A DNA stretch of 64,000 nucleotides, taken from assembly GCA_008711295.1 (NCBI GenBank), contig VUYV01000405.1:278547-342546 (forward strand), written 5' to 3'. Within the stretch, counting starts at the first letter, position 1; each line of letters starts with the position of its first letter. The notes beneath the pieces are model-generated. The model saw nothing but the letters and a program-made list of their open reading frames with translations, searched no databases and was not told the DNA's origin. This document shows positions 1 to 15,100 of the stretch, piece by piece. The translations under genes and the position numbers were made by a program. Source of the DNA: Anarhynchus alexandrinus. Its lineage: Eukaryota > Chordata > Aves > Charadriiformes > Charadriidae.

Positions 1-163
1 CAGAGCAACTATAACAACTGCTCAGGACTTATGACTTCCATTGCTGGTTTCTAACTACAAATCACCTAATGCCCAATCCCAACATCATCTTTTATATGGG
101 AAAAAAAAAGTAAATGGAAGCATGCTGTCATGACATGAGTTGAAAGGAAAAAGAATGTATCAC

Positions 164-3100
164 CTGATGTCTCCTGCTTGATCTTGACTCACTTCCAACT
201 CTGACAGTGAATATTCCTTCAATCCTTGCAATCTCTGATGCAGCAAAGTCAATTCTTCTCTGTAGTTTTCTTCAGCAACTCTTAACTTCTTTTCAAAATA
301 AAGTCTCAATTGTTCCAACTCAGTTTCATGCTCACTTTTTCTTTGCTGACACTGCTGTTCAAATTCTTGTTTTAAATGCTCTATTTCTTCCACCTGTGAT
401 GCACGAGCCAGGAGTTGCTCTTTTAGCTCTGGAATGGAGGCAAAAATCAACACAAGTACTCAGAAGTATGTATCTTTAGGCTAAGTCATTCTGGGAAGAG
501 TAGCCATATTTTAGTTGTTGATATAGCAGCAAAATGTTATCTGACAAGCTACATAAGAAAATGAACTTCAGAGGACAGTAAAGCCATGTTCTCCATTTAC
601 ACTGCATTCAGAGAAACCATCCTCATGACAAGAATCAAAACTACCAGCAGACTGTTAGCCCTCCTCATTTCCTTGTGCTTCAGGTCTGGGCTACTGACAT
701 GCAAAGTCCTGCAATATTGCTTAATCTTCACACCTGTCTGTTGTAGCAACCAGAAGCAGTAATTTAGTCAAGAACATTTAACTTGCTCCAGGGAAAACTA
801 CCCAACAAACAAAAACCATCTTTAGCACAAACTATGCAGGAAAACAAAAATCACAAGAAAAAAAATAATTCTGGATTACTTTAGTGATGGTTTGGCTATC
901 CATCATTAGCTCAAGCATAGGCTAAATCCATTGAAATAAAAAGAAACATCCAAAAGAATAGAATGCAGTAGAAAACAGTGATCAAGGCTGGTTCAACAAG
1001 CTATCCCCCTTTCAGGGAATGAGAGCAGTGGCCAGCACTGCAGTGTATTCATGAACTCTTTGACAGCTTTCTTCCCCATGTTCTGTATTAAAGAAGCCGT
1101 AATGTATTAGGAAGTGGAAAGGTAGGAAAAAAAGGACAAAAAAAATCATGAGAGGGAATTAAAAAAGTTTCCCAGATAGCTCAACTTCCCAGATGACTTA
1201 AGTTAGCTGAATCTCCACAGAATCAGTTGAAGATGGAGCTGCCTTTTAAGAAGAAAGAACTTGGAGAAAAGCATCTGCTTACGATACGCAAGAAGAGAAA
1301 CTTCAGAAACATTTATGAAAACAGAGGATGCCACCCAGGAAACAACACAGCTGATTGTCACAGCGTGATTTTGTGTAGCAAACCAGAAAATGCACGCTTG
1401 GCATGAAAAATTCTCACAATGAGTCTGCAAACAGAAAGAATAAGAGAAGTAAGTACATGGCTCAAGCCTGCTTCCAAAGGGAGCAGCTGCCACGCACAGG
1501 GACCAGAGGAATCAAGTGACAAGCAGGGACTACTAACACCACCAATGGGATAGGCAAGGGAAGTCCAGCCTGGCAAGGATAGGTTCTGCCTAATCAGCAA
1601 AGTCTGCCAGCACAAAATTAACTCAGAAAAGTGTTTAACAGTTTTAAACTGGCATGTCACTCCTACATCAGAGCAGTGATCCCATTGTCCCGTTGCTATG
1701 TTTTGAATCCACCACCATGAGTCCACAAATCAATCCAAATGCATTGTCAAATGATCACTCAAGTGAAGAGAAGCAGAGTAAAACAAAACATCTTTAAGAT
1801 CTCACACACCAAAAGAGATACCCTCACCTGGACCATGGGCTTGTATTCTGGTCTCACCATCTCAAGCAAGACGAAGAAGAAACAGAAAGGGTCCAACAAA
1901 CGGGAATGTGAGTGATAAGAAACATGGAAAGACGTTTGAAAGGTTAATAAAGATTAGGGCTACAGAGAGGAAATAAAAGAATTCCAGCAAAGTGCTACCT
2001 GGTATAATTCTACAATATCAAACCAGAAATCTGAAAAAGACAATGTAAAGTCTGACTAGATAGAAAAATTATTTATTCAATTTATGACCCCAAAAAAACA
2101 ACAAAGAACACCCTCACAAAACCCTATTATACTTCAAAATCTATTTACAGTTATATTATTTTAAAAATCTGAAATTGCATTTAAAACCAAAGGCAGATGT
2201 AATATCCTTCAACTACCCCAGGAGAAGTAAAGAATGCCACCTAATGTTACAGTCTCAATACAAGGTGAACACACACATAGTCAAGGTTAACATCATGGTC
2301 CCTAGATTTTTTATTTTTCCAAAATTTCTTCTTTCCTGTATTACACATCTTTTTGCACACACACATCTAAGATACGTTCTACTTCATTGCAACCAAAAAT
2401 GCATGTCATCTCTGATCACTACACTGTGAAGTTGACTGTTTTGTTTAATACACCTAGATCTTGGAACAGATATCTGAAGATATATAAAGCATATGATGTC
2501 AGATTTCAGCCAGATATTATTTTCTCTCATGCTTTAAAATTTTTTTCTAAGTTTAATGCAGATAAACATAAACAGTTTTGAGGGTTTTATTGGTTTGGGT
2601 TTTAATTGGTCTTATGTGTAATTGCTGTGCACAATATTTTCATTTTTTGCTTTTAGATTTAGGGGATTTGTTTATTTTTTAAAGAGAAGCATCATTATGG
2701 AAAAAGGAGGTTATTTTTAGCCTTATAGGAAAGCAACATTATCGTTCATTCTGATTTCAGAAGTATCACCTGAATGTTTTTATTTTATTTTTAAAATAGA
2801 AATATGTTTAACCCAAGGCTTTTCTGTATTTAAGAATTAAAAGTCTCTCACAAGATGGTGAATCTCAGTTTTGAGTGTCAATGAAAAAGCATTTTATTTA
2901 ACCAATCTCAAAACTGAAAGGGAAAAAAAGCCATTTCTACATCAAGATATAACCTAATCACACAGTTTTAGAATTTTTCTGCCTTTCTTTTTGTTAGAAG
3001 ACTGATCTCTTAATTATCTCCAAATAAAAGAAAATACACCATAGCCACAATAAACCACTTGAAGTCATAAACTAAGTGGTGATCTTCACTGTCTACCTTC

Positions 3101-6100
3101 AATTAACAGTTTTCTCAATTGAATTCTTACCCACTTCCATACTGAATACAAATATGAGCATGTTATTGTGAGCATGTTATTGTATTGACAAGCACTTTCT
3201 CCATTTTTAACTACATTATACTTAATTTGACGTTGCATTACAAAAACATATGTTTTTCACTAGAAATTTGTATAGGGTGCAAGAATGGAGTGGGAAGGGA
3301 AAGGAAACCAACAGGAGTGAGCGTTTTCCCACAGCCATACTATGCTTTTTGACATTGCAGAACCAACTAGCCATCTCTCACTTCAGAAAGAGATCACTAG
3401 GGTACAATCCACTGACTTCTGTGACCTACCTGTGTGTTTCTGGTACACGATTAAAAGTATTTTGTGTTAATAATGCATACCTCTATATGAAGAAGAGGCA
3501 GAAAATAAAATGCATCAGTTTTGAACATACCACTTAGCTCTTGCCGGTTTGCTCGGCTACTATCGAGCTGACACCAAAGCTGCCCGATTTCTTCTTGTGA
3601 CCGAGTTTTGAGTTCTTCATGCATGACCTTAAGTTTCTCCAGCTATGGAAGACATGTTAAAAAACACAAAAAACAAATCAACAACCAAAAGACAAAACAC
3701 ACAGCCTTTTTAAAACAATTTTGTTCTAATGGCTTATTTTATATGCAATAGACAGTTCTGTCAGAAACAGGTGGTAACACTTAGTGACAACTAGACTCTC
3801 AGTTCCTGACCCAGGCTACCAGGCATACTGAGTAGCACTTAACTGTTAGAGCCACTCCTCTAAGAGAGAGGAACTCATTCCTGATGCCGTATTTATCATC
3901 ACTGGCAAAAATTACATATTAGCTAGATAAAAAAGAAACACAGGAACCAGGGCTCCCCAGTTCAAGGACAGGGAACTGCTGGACACAGTCCAGCGGAGGG
4001 CTACAAAGATGATCAAGGGAATGGAGCACCTCTCTTATGAGGAAAGGCTGAGAGACCTGGGTCTCTGAAGCCTGGAGAAGAGAAGACTGAGAGGGCATCT
4101 CATCAATGCTTATAAATATCTAAAGGACGGGTGTCAAGAGGATGGGGGCCAGACTCTTTTCAGTGGTACCCAGTGACAGGACAAGAGGCAATGGGCACAA
4201 ACTCGAACACAAGAAATTCCATCTCAACATGAGGAAAAACTTCTTTAGTTTGAGGGTAACAGAGCACTGGAACAGGCTGCCCAGAGAGGTTGTGGAGTCT
4301 CCTTCTCTGGAGATATTCAACCTGCCTGGATGTATTCCTGTCCAACCTGCTCTAGGTGAACCTGCTTTGGCAGGGGTGTTGGACTAGATCTCTGAAGGTC
4401 CCTTCCAACCCCTAACATTCTGTGATTCTGTAACATGAAGAAAATTAAGCATATAAATATAGAGGAAGAAACAGCACCAAATGGCACAAAGGTAATTGCA
4501 TTCAACAGATTTTGAACCACTACAGAAAATCCCAGAGTATTTACTTTCTTCATGAGATGCATTTTAGTTTTTCAATAAAATCCATGAATATAAACAAGTC
4601 ACCCAAATTATATGCATATGGTCTATTTTTTGTTACATTATATACGGAGTAATCAACCACTCAAAACACACAAAGAAATCTTTATTTCTTAGATAAATCT
4701 TATTTACCTCCTTCTCAAGACTCTGTTCTTTTTCTTGGCTTTTTATCTTCACATCTTCTAGGAGTTGGTTATGTTCAGTCTGCAGCTGTTCCTGTAATTT
4801 TGTAATGGCTAACTGGTGTTGCTTCTCCAAGTCTATACATTTTACTTAAAATAAAAAAATCAGTTCTGTTACACCACCATCCTGGTTACTGAATAACCTG
4901 TACAACTTTTGGCAACTAAAATACAAATGCATGTCTCTAGACTAGAATGCTAGCTTACAGGGAAACACAAAAATATTTGAATAAAGTACTTTAAGTCAAA
5001 CATTTCCACACAGTGCTTCCTAGTTGTCTGCATCCCACACTGTTAGCCAAGAGGTAACCAACAGTAGTGCTGGAGGGATGAACATCTGCTCTCTGCATAC
5101 ATGAACAAGCAACCTGATCTGGAAGCACACACACTTGGAACAGGGAATCAAGCATTTCTTCATGGCCTAAAATGACAGAATTCCTCCAACGGCCACACTA
5201 AACAGCAGGCAGTAGAAGAGATAGACAGGAAGGACTAAGTCACGCAAAGTATGCTCTGCCTTGATGCAGAGCCCTGTAAACTTGCTACCTCATTTAGTCA
5301 ACAAATCTTGACCTTCCCAGAAAGAATGTGCAATCAAGTGACTGTGTTTCAGCCACAGTGAGCTGCAAGAGATGCACTTTATCCTCACAGAACAGACTTT
5401 AATGACACAGGTTCAGGGAAACCTAGTAAAAGTCAGTGCAGGCTGGGAAGAACAAGCCATTGCTACAAACACATCCTCGCAGCAGACAAAGGCAAGCCAA
5501 AAACTGTGAAAGCATCCAGCCCTTGGCAGGTCAAAAAGGCTACTCTTCACTTCTCAAACCTAGTCTTGCTGCCTACCAGCCAGCATCATCCAGTACCCAT
5601 AACACTGCATTTCCATTTATTTGGAGAGAGTATTATTTCCCATGTCTCTTACTTGCATAGTGCTTCAGAGGCTAGGCAACCCGACTAGCTATCTCTTTTC
5701 ATTTCATGGCACACTATGTCTCGTGGCTCCTTTTCATGCCATCACTGACAACAAATCTGATGCTATTGTGCTGGTCAGCCACTATATCGACAAATATGTC
5801 AGATTTTTGAGACCTACATGAGCTTTTCATAGCCCTATCTCCTATCTGCACCTTAGCGAAAGACAAACAGATGTAGCTGGCTAGGTATTAATCCAGATTT
5901 CACTTTTCAAGTTAATGAAAACTCCAGTTACAGTAGTCTCAAAAACATCATTTCCAGAACAGTATTTCAAAAGGTTACTATTCCATCAAGCTTTAACTAG
6001 TCACAGTCCAAACCCAATTTTTTTTGTTAGAAGCAGCTTCTATTGATATTAATTGTAACTTTGATAAATTCAGTGATTGCCAAAGCCTGTTTTCAGCTGG

Positions 6101-9100
6101 CAGCAAAACAGCATGTCCCTTCAATACATCTGAAGGAAAACACAGTCCATCTCATATTCTGTGGAAGTCAAGACACAACACAGCTAACTAGGCTTTAAAC
6201 AATTTTTCATTTACATCCCATTTTCTAGGCAGTCTCGTGCCATCGACCCAGTTTTTAAGTAAAAATAGGCGGGTATATCTTGTATTTTTTTTTATACAGG
6301 TTCTAAAAACACTTGGTTAGCTTTGCCATTGTTCAGCTGCTTCCCAGACCACAGTACTTACCTTTAGACTGTTCATTCTCATGAGAAAGAAGCCCCAGCT
6401 CTGTTTTGACTTTTTCTAATTCCATTTCCAGAGTTCTCTGCAGTTCCAGCATTTCAGTCTGATGTTTTTCAGACAGCTCTTCACATGTGCTTTTTATACG
6501 CATCTTCGACTCCAATTCCCAGTCTTTTTTGAGAGTCTAAGAAAGCAAGACATGCATTATTAAAGCAAACACATTTAGTAAACTAGTACTTTTTTTCTCC
6601 TCCTTTTATTTGTCCTCTACAATAAATGTGTAGTAGACACAGAACTTCTACCAGCTCTAGTTTACTGAAAGGAGTTTTACTTTTTGTTGTACAAAGAACA
6701 GAATTTGTACCTCTAATGCCTGGATATGTGTCTCTTCCATTTCCAGCTCTATTTTCTTTCTCTGATCAACTGTGAAATAAAATATTACTTATCAATAAAT
6801 TTACATAAACTGTTATGATTAAATGATAAGCAGAAATACGGATGAGATTACTATTTTCAGTATCAAACTCAGGGCTTGAATAAGTAGGCGTGCAGGGTAG
6901 GCACACAGCAATCTAAGGTACCAGGTTCTACCCATATCTGCCGTTACGCTATATCCCAGTAATTCACTTTCGTTTTAGAAAGTAAGCATCTAGCAGTTAC
7001 AACTGCAAAGACAACCCTGAGGGTTAAATTGAACTCAACTAGCAAAGGAAAACCTGCTTAAATCTACAAAGAATATGATACCAACACCCCCACCACCACC
7101 TTTATAACTAAAGATATAAATTCAAATGCCTATCAATGTTATTTTAGATGCTAGCATTTCACTGAATGTCAATATTAAGTGTTCGAATCATCTCTATCTT
7201 CAGAGACACAGCAAAAGAGTAGCAGGCAGCAGTAGCAAGCAGGAAACTCTACAAATTTCTTCTAAAAATGCCTAGGAAACAGACTGAAAGACAAATGCTG
7301 TTATCTGCTCGATTACCACTGACACCAACAGCCAATCACCTTCATCACCTACCTAAAAAGAAATGTCTTTCCTCTTGCCCCCAAGGTAAGAGTATGTACA
7401 ACTCCCTACCAGTTTTCCTGCATCACAAGGCACATGGAGGACAGGGAGGTGATTCGAGACAGTCAGCATCATTTCACCAAGGGCAAGTTCTGCCTGACCA
7501 AACTAGTGGCCTTCTATGATGGAGTGACTACATCGGTGGGCAAGGGAAGAGCTACAGATGTCATCTATCTGGACTTCTCTAACGCCTTTGACACAGTCCC
7601 CCACAACATCCTTCTCTCTACATTGGAGAGATATGGATTTGATGGATGAGGAATTGGTTGGATGGTTGCATCCAGAGGGCAGTCATCAATGACTCAACGT
7701 CCAGATGGAGATCAGTGACAAATGGTGTCCCTCAGGGGTCTGTATTGGGACCAGTACTGCTTAATATCTTCATCAGTGACACAGATCAAAGCCTTGGGCT
7801 TCACCAAGGTCAAGTGACACCTGACAAATTTGGTGGCCTTCTATGACGGGGTTACAGTGTTAGTGGATAAGGGGAGACAACTGACGTCACCTACCTGGAC
7901 TTGTGCAAAGTGTTTGACACTGCCTCGCACAACATCCAGATCTCTATATTGGAAGACATGGATTTGATGGATGGACTACCCGATGGATAACAAACTGGCT
8001 GGATGGCCACACTCAAAGAGTTGCAGTCAATGGCTCCGTGTCCAAGTGGAAACCAGTGACGAGTGGCATTCCTCAAGGGTCGGTACTGAGACTGGTACTA
8101 TTTAACACCTTTGTCAGCGACATGGACAGTGCAACTGAGTGCACCCTCAGTAAGTTTGCTGACAACACCAAGCTGTTTAGTGCAGTTGACACGCCTGAGG
8201 GATGGGAGGACGCCATGCAGAGGGAACCTGGACAGCCTTGAGAAGTGGGTTGATGTGAACCTCATGAGGTTCAACAAGGCCAAGTGCAGGGTCCTGCACC
8301 TGGGTTAGGGCAACCCCTGGTATCAATACAGGTTAGGGGATGAAGGGACTGAAAGCAGCCCTGAGGAGAAGGACTTGGGGGTACTGGTGGATGAAAAGCT
8401 GTAGACAAGCTGGCAACGCGCACTCGCAGCCCAGAAAGCCAACCACATCCTGGGCTGCATCAAAAGAAGCATGGCCAGCAGGTCAAAGGAGGTTATTCTG
8501 CCCCTCTGCTCCATTTTTGTGAGACCCCACCTGGAGTACTGTGTCCAGCTCTGGAGCACTCAGCACAGGAAAGACATGGACCTGTTGGAGCAAGTCCAGA
8601 GGAGGGCCACAAAGATGAGCACCTGTCTACAAAGACAGGCTGTGAGAGAGTTGGGGTTGTGCAGCCTGAAGAAGAGAAGGCTCCCAGGAGACCTTATTGT
8701 GGCCTTCCAGTACTTAAAGGGAGCCTACAGGAAAGATGGGGACAGACTTTTTAGCAGGGCCTGTTGTGACAGAACAAGGGATAATCGTTTTAAACTAAAT
8801 GAGGATAGATTTAGCCTAGATACAAGGAAGACTTTTTTTTACGATGAGGATGGTGAAATATTGGAACAGCTTGCCCAGAGAGGTTGGTAGATGCCCCATC
8901 CGTGGAAACATTCAAGATCAGGTTGGAAGTGCCTCTGAGCAACCTGATCTAGTTGAAGATGTCCCCGCTTATTGCAGGGGAGGGTGGACTAGATGACCTT
9001 TTAAGGTCGCTTCCAACCCAAACTATCCTGTGATTCTATGATCATCTGATTCCAGATTCTCCTTCTCAGCCCCTAGATTCAAGCACTCATAAGTGGTTAC

Positions 9101-12100
9101 ATTCATATTAAGTTACATTGCCAAAACGCACATAAACAGCATTGATGTTAAGAACTGCATCCCTACCTCCTACTGCTCCCAAATCCCATCATGCCATCAG
9201 TTCACTCTATTCCTGGTGCTAACAAACAGTCTCCTATTCATCGGTAAAAATGACACAGCCCTAAAACATTCTCTTCCTATCAGGGAAGAACAACTAAAGG
9301 AATGGTTCCTAAACTTCATCTGTGAATTGCTGCAGGCCTCATCTTTCTCTCAAGCTCTGTCATACAGGTCAGAAATGGTCTCCTGATCTGGGAATAGACA
9401 AATATTCCAAACAATGCCAAGAGCACCATCAGCAGGCCTTGAGTACTATCGAGTGCAGCTTTCCTCTTGCTGATGTCAAAATACAATCTTTTATCAAACA
9501 CATCTCAAAGGATACCCAGCTACAGGCTCTCACTGAGTCTTTCTGTTCCTTTTGAACTCCTTTATCCTGTTTTTGAAACCACTGAGAGGGCATGCCAGGA
9601 AGCATTTCTGTATCTTGTCAGAAACACAAGAGTAGTCAGTGCTGACTTAGGGCAATGAAAACCCTTAAGAAACATAAGGAGTAAGAGCTGTACTCTTTGC
9701 ACCGATTAAATTCTTATGAGAGCTCTGTCTAATGCCTCCTGAAAGCAACTAGTTCAGTATAGTGCTATTTTACAGAAGTAGCAGCAAGACACCCATATAG
9801 TAAAAGAAAAATTACATTTAAGTTTGGACAACTTCATTTTCGTATATAAGATGTGCTCTCTTGCACATGCCTGTCTAGCTGCTGTCCCTATTCAAAGCAA
9901 CAGCAGCCATCACTCAAAAGGCCAGCTCTACATCAGGACAGGAACCTATGAGGAAGAAAAATACTGATGGGGTTTCAATCTTGTCCATTATTCCTAAATG
10001 TTAATACCTAGTTCTTGCTGATAATTTGACTTAAGGTCTTCTTTTTCCTTCAGAGACTGTTCTTTAATCTTCTCCCACTCCAGCTGATGGCGGCTTTGCA
10101 GAATTGCTACCTCTTGAGCACGCTTATCATTGAGCATCTCCCGTAGTTCCACAAGGGCAGTTTCCTTTTCTTTTCTCAAATTAGACTGCATAAGCTCAAG
10201 CTGGGAGGTGTGCATATTATTTAAGCTTAGGCGTAAAGCTTCCAATTCAAGGCTGTGCAGTGTCTGTAATGGAGAAGAAAAAGGGTTTTTCCTTGCCCTG
10301 CAATGAAATGTGTTCACTTTCTCATGACCTGTTTCAGTTTCAATTGCTTTCAACTATTAAACACATCTAAGTTTTGCCTTTCTGTACTTGGAGAGTGTTT
10401 CTTCATGGCAGCGACAAAACCCTTAAAATAAGATGACTTTTGTTACAATGACATTTGCCTAACATTTTCAGTGCAAAGTAAAAGGCTTTCCTTACCTGCC
10501 TCTTAACTTCATCTCCTACCAAATATGTTGCATGTGTCCACTACCTCACAATGTCATCAGAGCAGAACACAAGCTCACCCCAACCTTTCACTAGCTATTA
10601 AAAAAAATTACTCATATTTGCTATTGGTTATGATTCATTAAAAAGCAAAATTCCAAAGTGGTATTGGAGAAGTGGAAATAAAATTCACCATGCCTCATTA
10701 AAATAAAAGCAAAGAATATCCAACAGTTAGAAATGGCAGCTAAATTAGACCTACCAAACTTTTCAATTCTTAAATAAACTAAACGGTACACCAATATCTT
10801 GTAATTAGACCTAACACTAGATGTATTATTTCCATTTCCACTTAACATTTATTGGAAGTGTTCAAAAACCCAGTAAATATTTAGAGTAAAAAGACAGGTT
10901 TACATACTTAAGTTCAGCAGAAAAGCATTCCTAATTACATTAGTGGGAAAATTAAAGAGTGGGAGGGGTTTGGTATTTTTTATACACTTTTAAATTAATT
11001 TTTTTTTGTTAAATTTATCAAGATGTGAAAAATGACAAAGTTTGGGGTTTGTTTTTTTTAAACCCATCTATTTAAGCATACAGTTTTCTTCAGAATTAAA
11101 ATATAACCACAGTGAGGATCCTGGAGAACTCCTGTAGAAAATATCTAATACCATCCACCAAGGGAACACTCTTGATTCTTCAACTGCAGAATTACATAAA
11201 AGAGCACACATTGTATGCACAAAAATCAAGGAGCCTTCTCTTTGCAACAGCCAGGTCACCACCACAGCAATCACTTTTTTTTTTTAACCTGTGATTGGAG
11301 CTGAGCTTCCTCAATCTCTGCTTTGTGTGCGGCTGCCATTTGCTGACAAAGTTCATCCAACAGGTGCTGCTGTTCTTTATTTAGTTCAGCACGGAGCTTC
11401 TCCATTTCCTCTTCATGTTTAGTAATCAGTTCAGAGATTTCACGGTCATGCTCTCGTTCATGTACCTGCAGAGAAAGACCTTTCTTCAAAATATGCTTAG
11501 TTATCCCCCTACTAAGTTATTGAGCCAGAATTCTCCTCTCCTCCTGATCCCAAGTCAAAGACACCACAGAAAAAAAATAGATTTTTGCATCTCTAAAACA
11601 CTTATACTGCTTGAATGACAAACAACACAAAACTAGTTTATTTTTCTAAAATAAACCCAATTACAGCATTCACCTTTTTTGTTAAAGTAATCTGTTCCTT
11701 TCTTTCTTCTTCCAACTTCTGCTGGTTTTCCACTTTATCTTTTATTTCAGCACTTAATTCTTCTATCTGAAAACAGTCATACAAACATTTGCAATTACTA
11801 CCTGAAGCATTCTGAAATCCTAAAACTCCTGCTATTATAAGGGTTTCCTACCTCTTTCTTGTGTGTCAAACTCACTTTAGTTAATTCAGCAAGGCGTTGA
11901 GTCTCTATTTTATCAATTTCCTCTTCGTATTGTTTCACCATCTCGGATTGTGCCTCCTGTGCAGACTGAAAGGACTCCTGCAAGCGAGTCTCAAGCTCCA
12001 AACAAACCTTCTTCAAATGGGAGATTTCTTCAGTCAACCGGCTTTTATTCTCACTGTATTCAGTACTTTTTGCTTTTATTTCAGCATAAAGTTTATTAAT

Positions 12101-15100
12101 TTCTAGGTTGCTGAAGTTTAATCTGTCCTCATATCCCAGTCTTTCACACTCTTGTATATCTTTGAGGTTTTTCATTTCAGCATTAAGTTCACATATGTTT
12201 TTCTCAAGATCCTCAATGATGCTAGCATTCTCTGCTAGGGCTTTTTCTGATTTTATTAGATCCTCCTCCACGTCAGATAATCTTTCTCCTAAGGCTGTTT
12301 TTTCCTTCAGTAAGAGTGCTAAGTTTTGTTCTTTATTATAGATTTCAGCTTTGAGCAACTCCTGTTCTTTTAGCAATGCTTCTTCAGAGATGGTTTTCTG
12401 ACCAAGCAGCTCTGCTATTGTCTGGTTTTTAGCCTTCTGAGCATCAAGCTGGCTTTGCATTTGATCCCTTTGACTTTGCAAAGCAGCTAACTGGTGCCGA
12501 AAGAGAGACTGTACTTCACTTGTTACAGCATCAGAAGCTGTTTTCTGCTCTTGAACATCTTTCACTAATTGCTCCTGAGTTTGCAGCTGCACCATCAACA
12601 TTTCTCTTTCCTCCTGGAGGTGTTCTAGCATTTCTTGCCAGATAGAGGATTTTGACACTTGTGATAAAGGCTCTACAGCACAGTAAGGCTGGCCTCCCTC
12701 CTCACCCTGCTGCTTTAGTAGAAACATTTTCTTTTCAAGTTCTTTCTCCTTCTCTGTTTTTTGAAGAAGTTCTTTTTCACAACAGATCCGTGCTTCACGT
12801 TCCTCATCCAGTTTCATACATGTATGAGAGAGCTCAGCCATTACTTTTTCCCATTTTTCAACAGCTTCTTGGGTCTCCAGATAAGATTTCTTCAAGGCTG
12901 ACTCCTTCTCATGGAGCTGCTCAGTTAGCTTCACACATCTCTCTACCAAACAAGTTGTCTCACCATCCTTTATGTCATCATGGTCACTTATTTTGTTTTG
13001 ATGCTGGGAGCTATCTGAAAAAAATGAAACAAAGGCCTCTGCTTCCACCTCAGTCTCTTCAAAATCCTCTTGTGCCAAACAACTAGGATATTTTTCCTCA
13101 TCAAGGCCAAAGTTTAATGGAGGAGGTATAAAATCTCTGCTGGGTTCTAGAAGCACAGTACTGTCTAACCCAGACCTACTGCATCTACCTTCTTCAATGG
13201 CATAAACTTCAGAAGTGCTGGACACATATGACTCTTCTGGTCTCTCTGCGGAGAGGAGATATTTAGCCAATATGCCTTCATCACCACTGAAAAGCCCTAG
13301 TTCTGACAAGTGTTCTTCAGATGGGTTATCTCCTTCACTACTTTCAATATTCTCTGTGACCTTTGAATTCTTAGTTTCTTCTAATTGATCCCTTGAGGAG
13401 TTGACTCCTAAGTCATGCTGGAACTCTAGTTCTTCATGAACTAGCTCATCTTCACCTTTCAGCTGGTGCTCTTTATTCCACATCTCCTCAAGCTCTGCTC
13501 TCGGCAATTGACACACCTCTGGTAAAATCTGTTTTCCCCTCAACTTCATTGTCTCCAATAAAAAGCTAATCTCTTCATCATGCTTTTGCCTTACATCTAT
13601 ACTTTTTTCAGCCTCATAAAGTCGCTTTTCATTTAATTCCTGGATGAAAGAATTCAGTTTCTGAATCTCTTCACTCAAGGACTGATTTTCTTTTTTATAT
13701 CGCTGGGTTTCTTTGACGTGCTCTTCTGTATCAGAAAGTTGAGACTTAAGGCCATCAATTAAATCCTTGTATTTAGCTTCAATTTCAGATTTTTCTCTCT
13801 GAAAGTCTTCCTGTTGGTTTTCAAGTTTCTTTCTCAAATTTTCTTTAATAATTTCAGACTCACAAAGACTATTATTTAAGTCAATTATTATGCCATTCAA
13901 ATTCTGAATGTGTTCTTCAGAATTTAGAGCACAGAGTTCTTTTCTTAGCTGTTCAAGTTCATTCTTATATTTTAAAATACTTTCTTCTTCATATACCTGC
14001 TTGGCTTCTGCAATCTCTCTTCTGTGGCACTTCTCCAGCTCAGCCCTCAAGTTCCCCAACTGTCTGCAGATATCCTTTTCATGACTGATTTTCAGTTGTT
14101 TGATACACTGCCCTTCTTTCATTTTGGATAAAGCTATTTCATTTTTTAATTCTGTTATTTCTGAGTCCCGGAGAGAAAGGGTATGTTGTAGTATAGACAA
14201 GCTAAATCTTTCCAATGTCAGTAGACCTTGAAGAGTTTTAATATGTTGTTCTTTTTCTTCTATGCTTTTGTATAACTGTTGCATTGTACCTCTTGTATCC
14301 CCTTCCATTTGGGCAAACAGATTTTCTTTATATTTGGCATTCTTAAAAATAAAATATTACACATGTAATATGCTATTGAAATATGACATGTTTTTCTTAA
14401 GCCTCATGCTTTTAATTTATCGTCACAAAAATATTTACCTTTAAGTGCAGGGTGTATCATTGGCCTAGGCAATAGGATTTTTAAGCACATCCTTGAGAGT
14501 GGCAAATACTACTGAAAGACTCTTCAAATGAGATAACAAATATCAAATTGCCTAAGCAGTAACAAACGGTATGCCACTGACTCCAGAGAGAAATAAAATA
14601 GCAGCTGCCTCAAACTTCAGGTATTTTAATTTAAAAAAATTAAAATCAAATAATATCAGAGCTACAGATATCTCTCCATTTCACATCCATTTGCACAGAG
14701 AAAACACCTCCCACAAGCAGGAGTAGGCCCACAGAACAGCCATGTCAAATTTTGACTCATCTGACTCACTTGAAAGTTTAAGGCTTCTACCTATGGCATT
14801 GCTGGTTATGTGCTTAAAGGAAATCAGACCTTTTAAGCTGTTCTTTTAATATATGTTAATCACAATCCCTATAATTTTGCTTCTAAAGAAAAAGACCTTT
14901 TTCGTGACCATGCCACTACAGCACATCAAAGTTATCATGACATTTGAAATACATATTATAAAAAAAAGTGTATGTTCTGTGTTTTTAACTTTAACTGAGT
15001 TTCTTTATTCATAGTGCTTGTTTCTGGAATGATTACATCAAAACATTCCCACACAAGCTTTTCACTTTGTTTTGCATGTGAAACTAACATGATTACAGAT

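Larger units (their letters stand above)
6770..10007 (-). other. PCNT: PCNT intron 9 with CR1 insertions
   Basis: Carries the two plus-oriented CR1 fragments at 7425-9045. Nothing recognisable in the flanking parts. Confidence 0.8.

Noticed and set aside
12652..13086. 144-codon open frame on the plus strand
   Set aside because: Exact antisense of the PCNT giant exon; no similarity to any family and no splice context.
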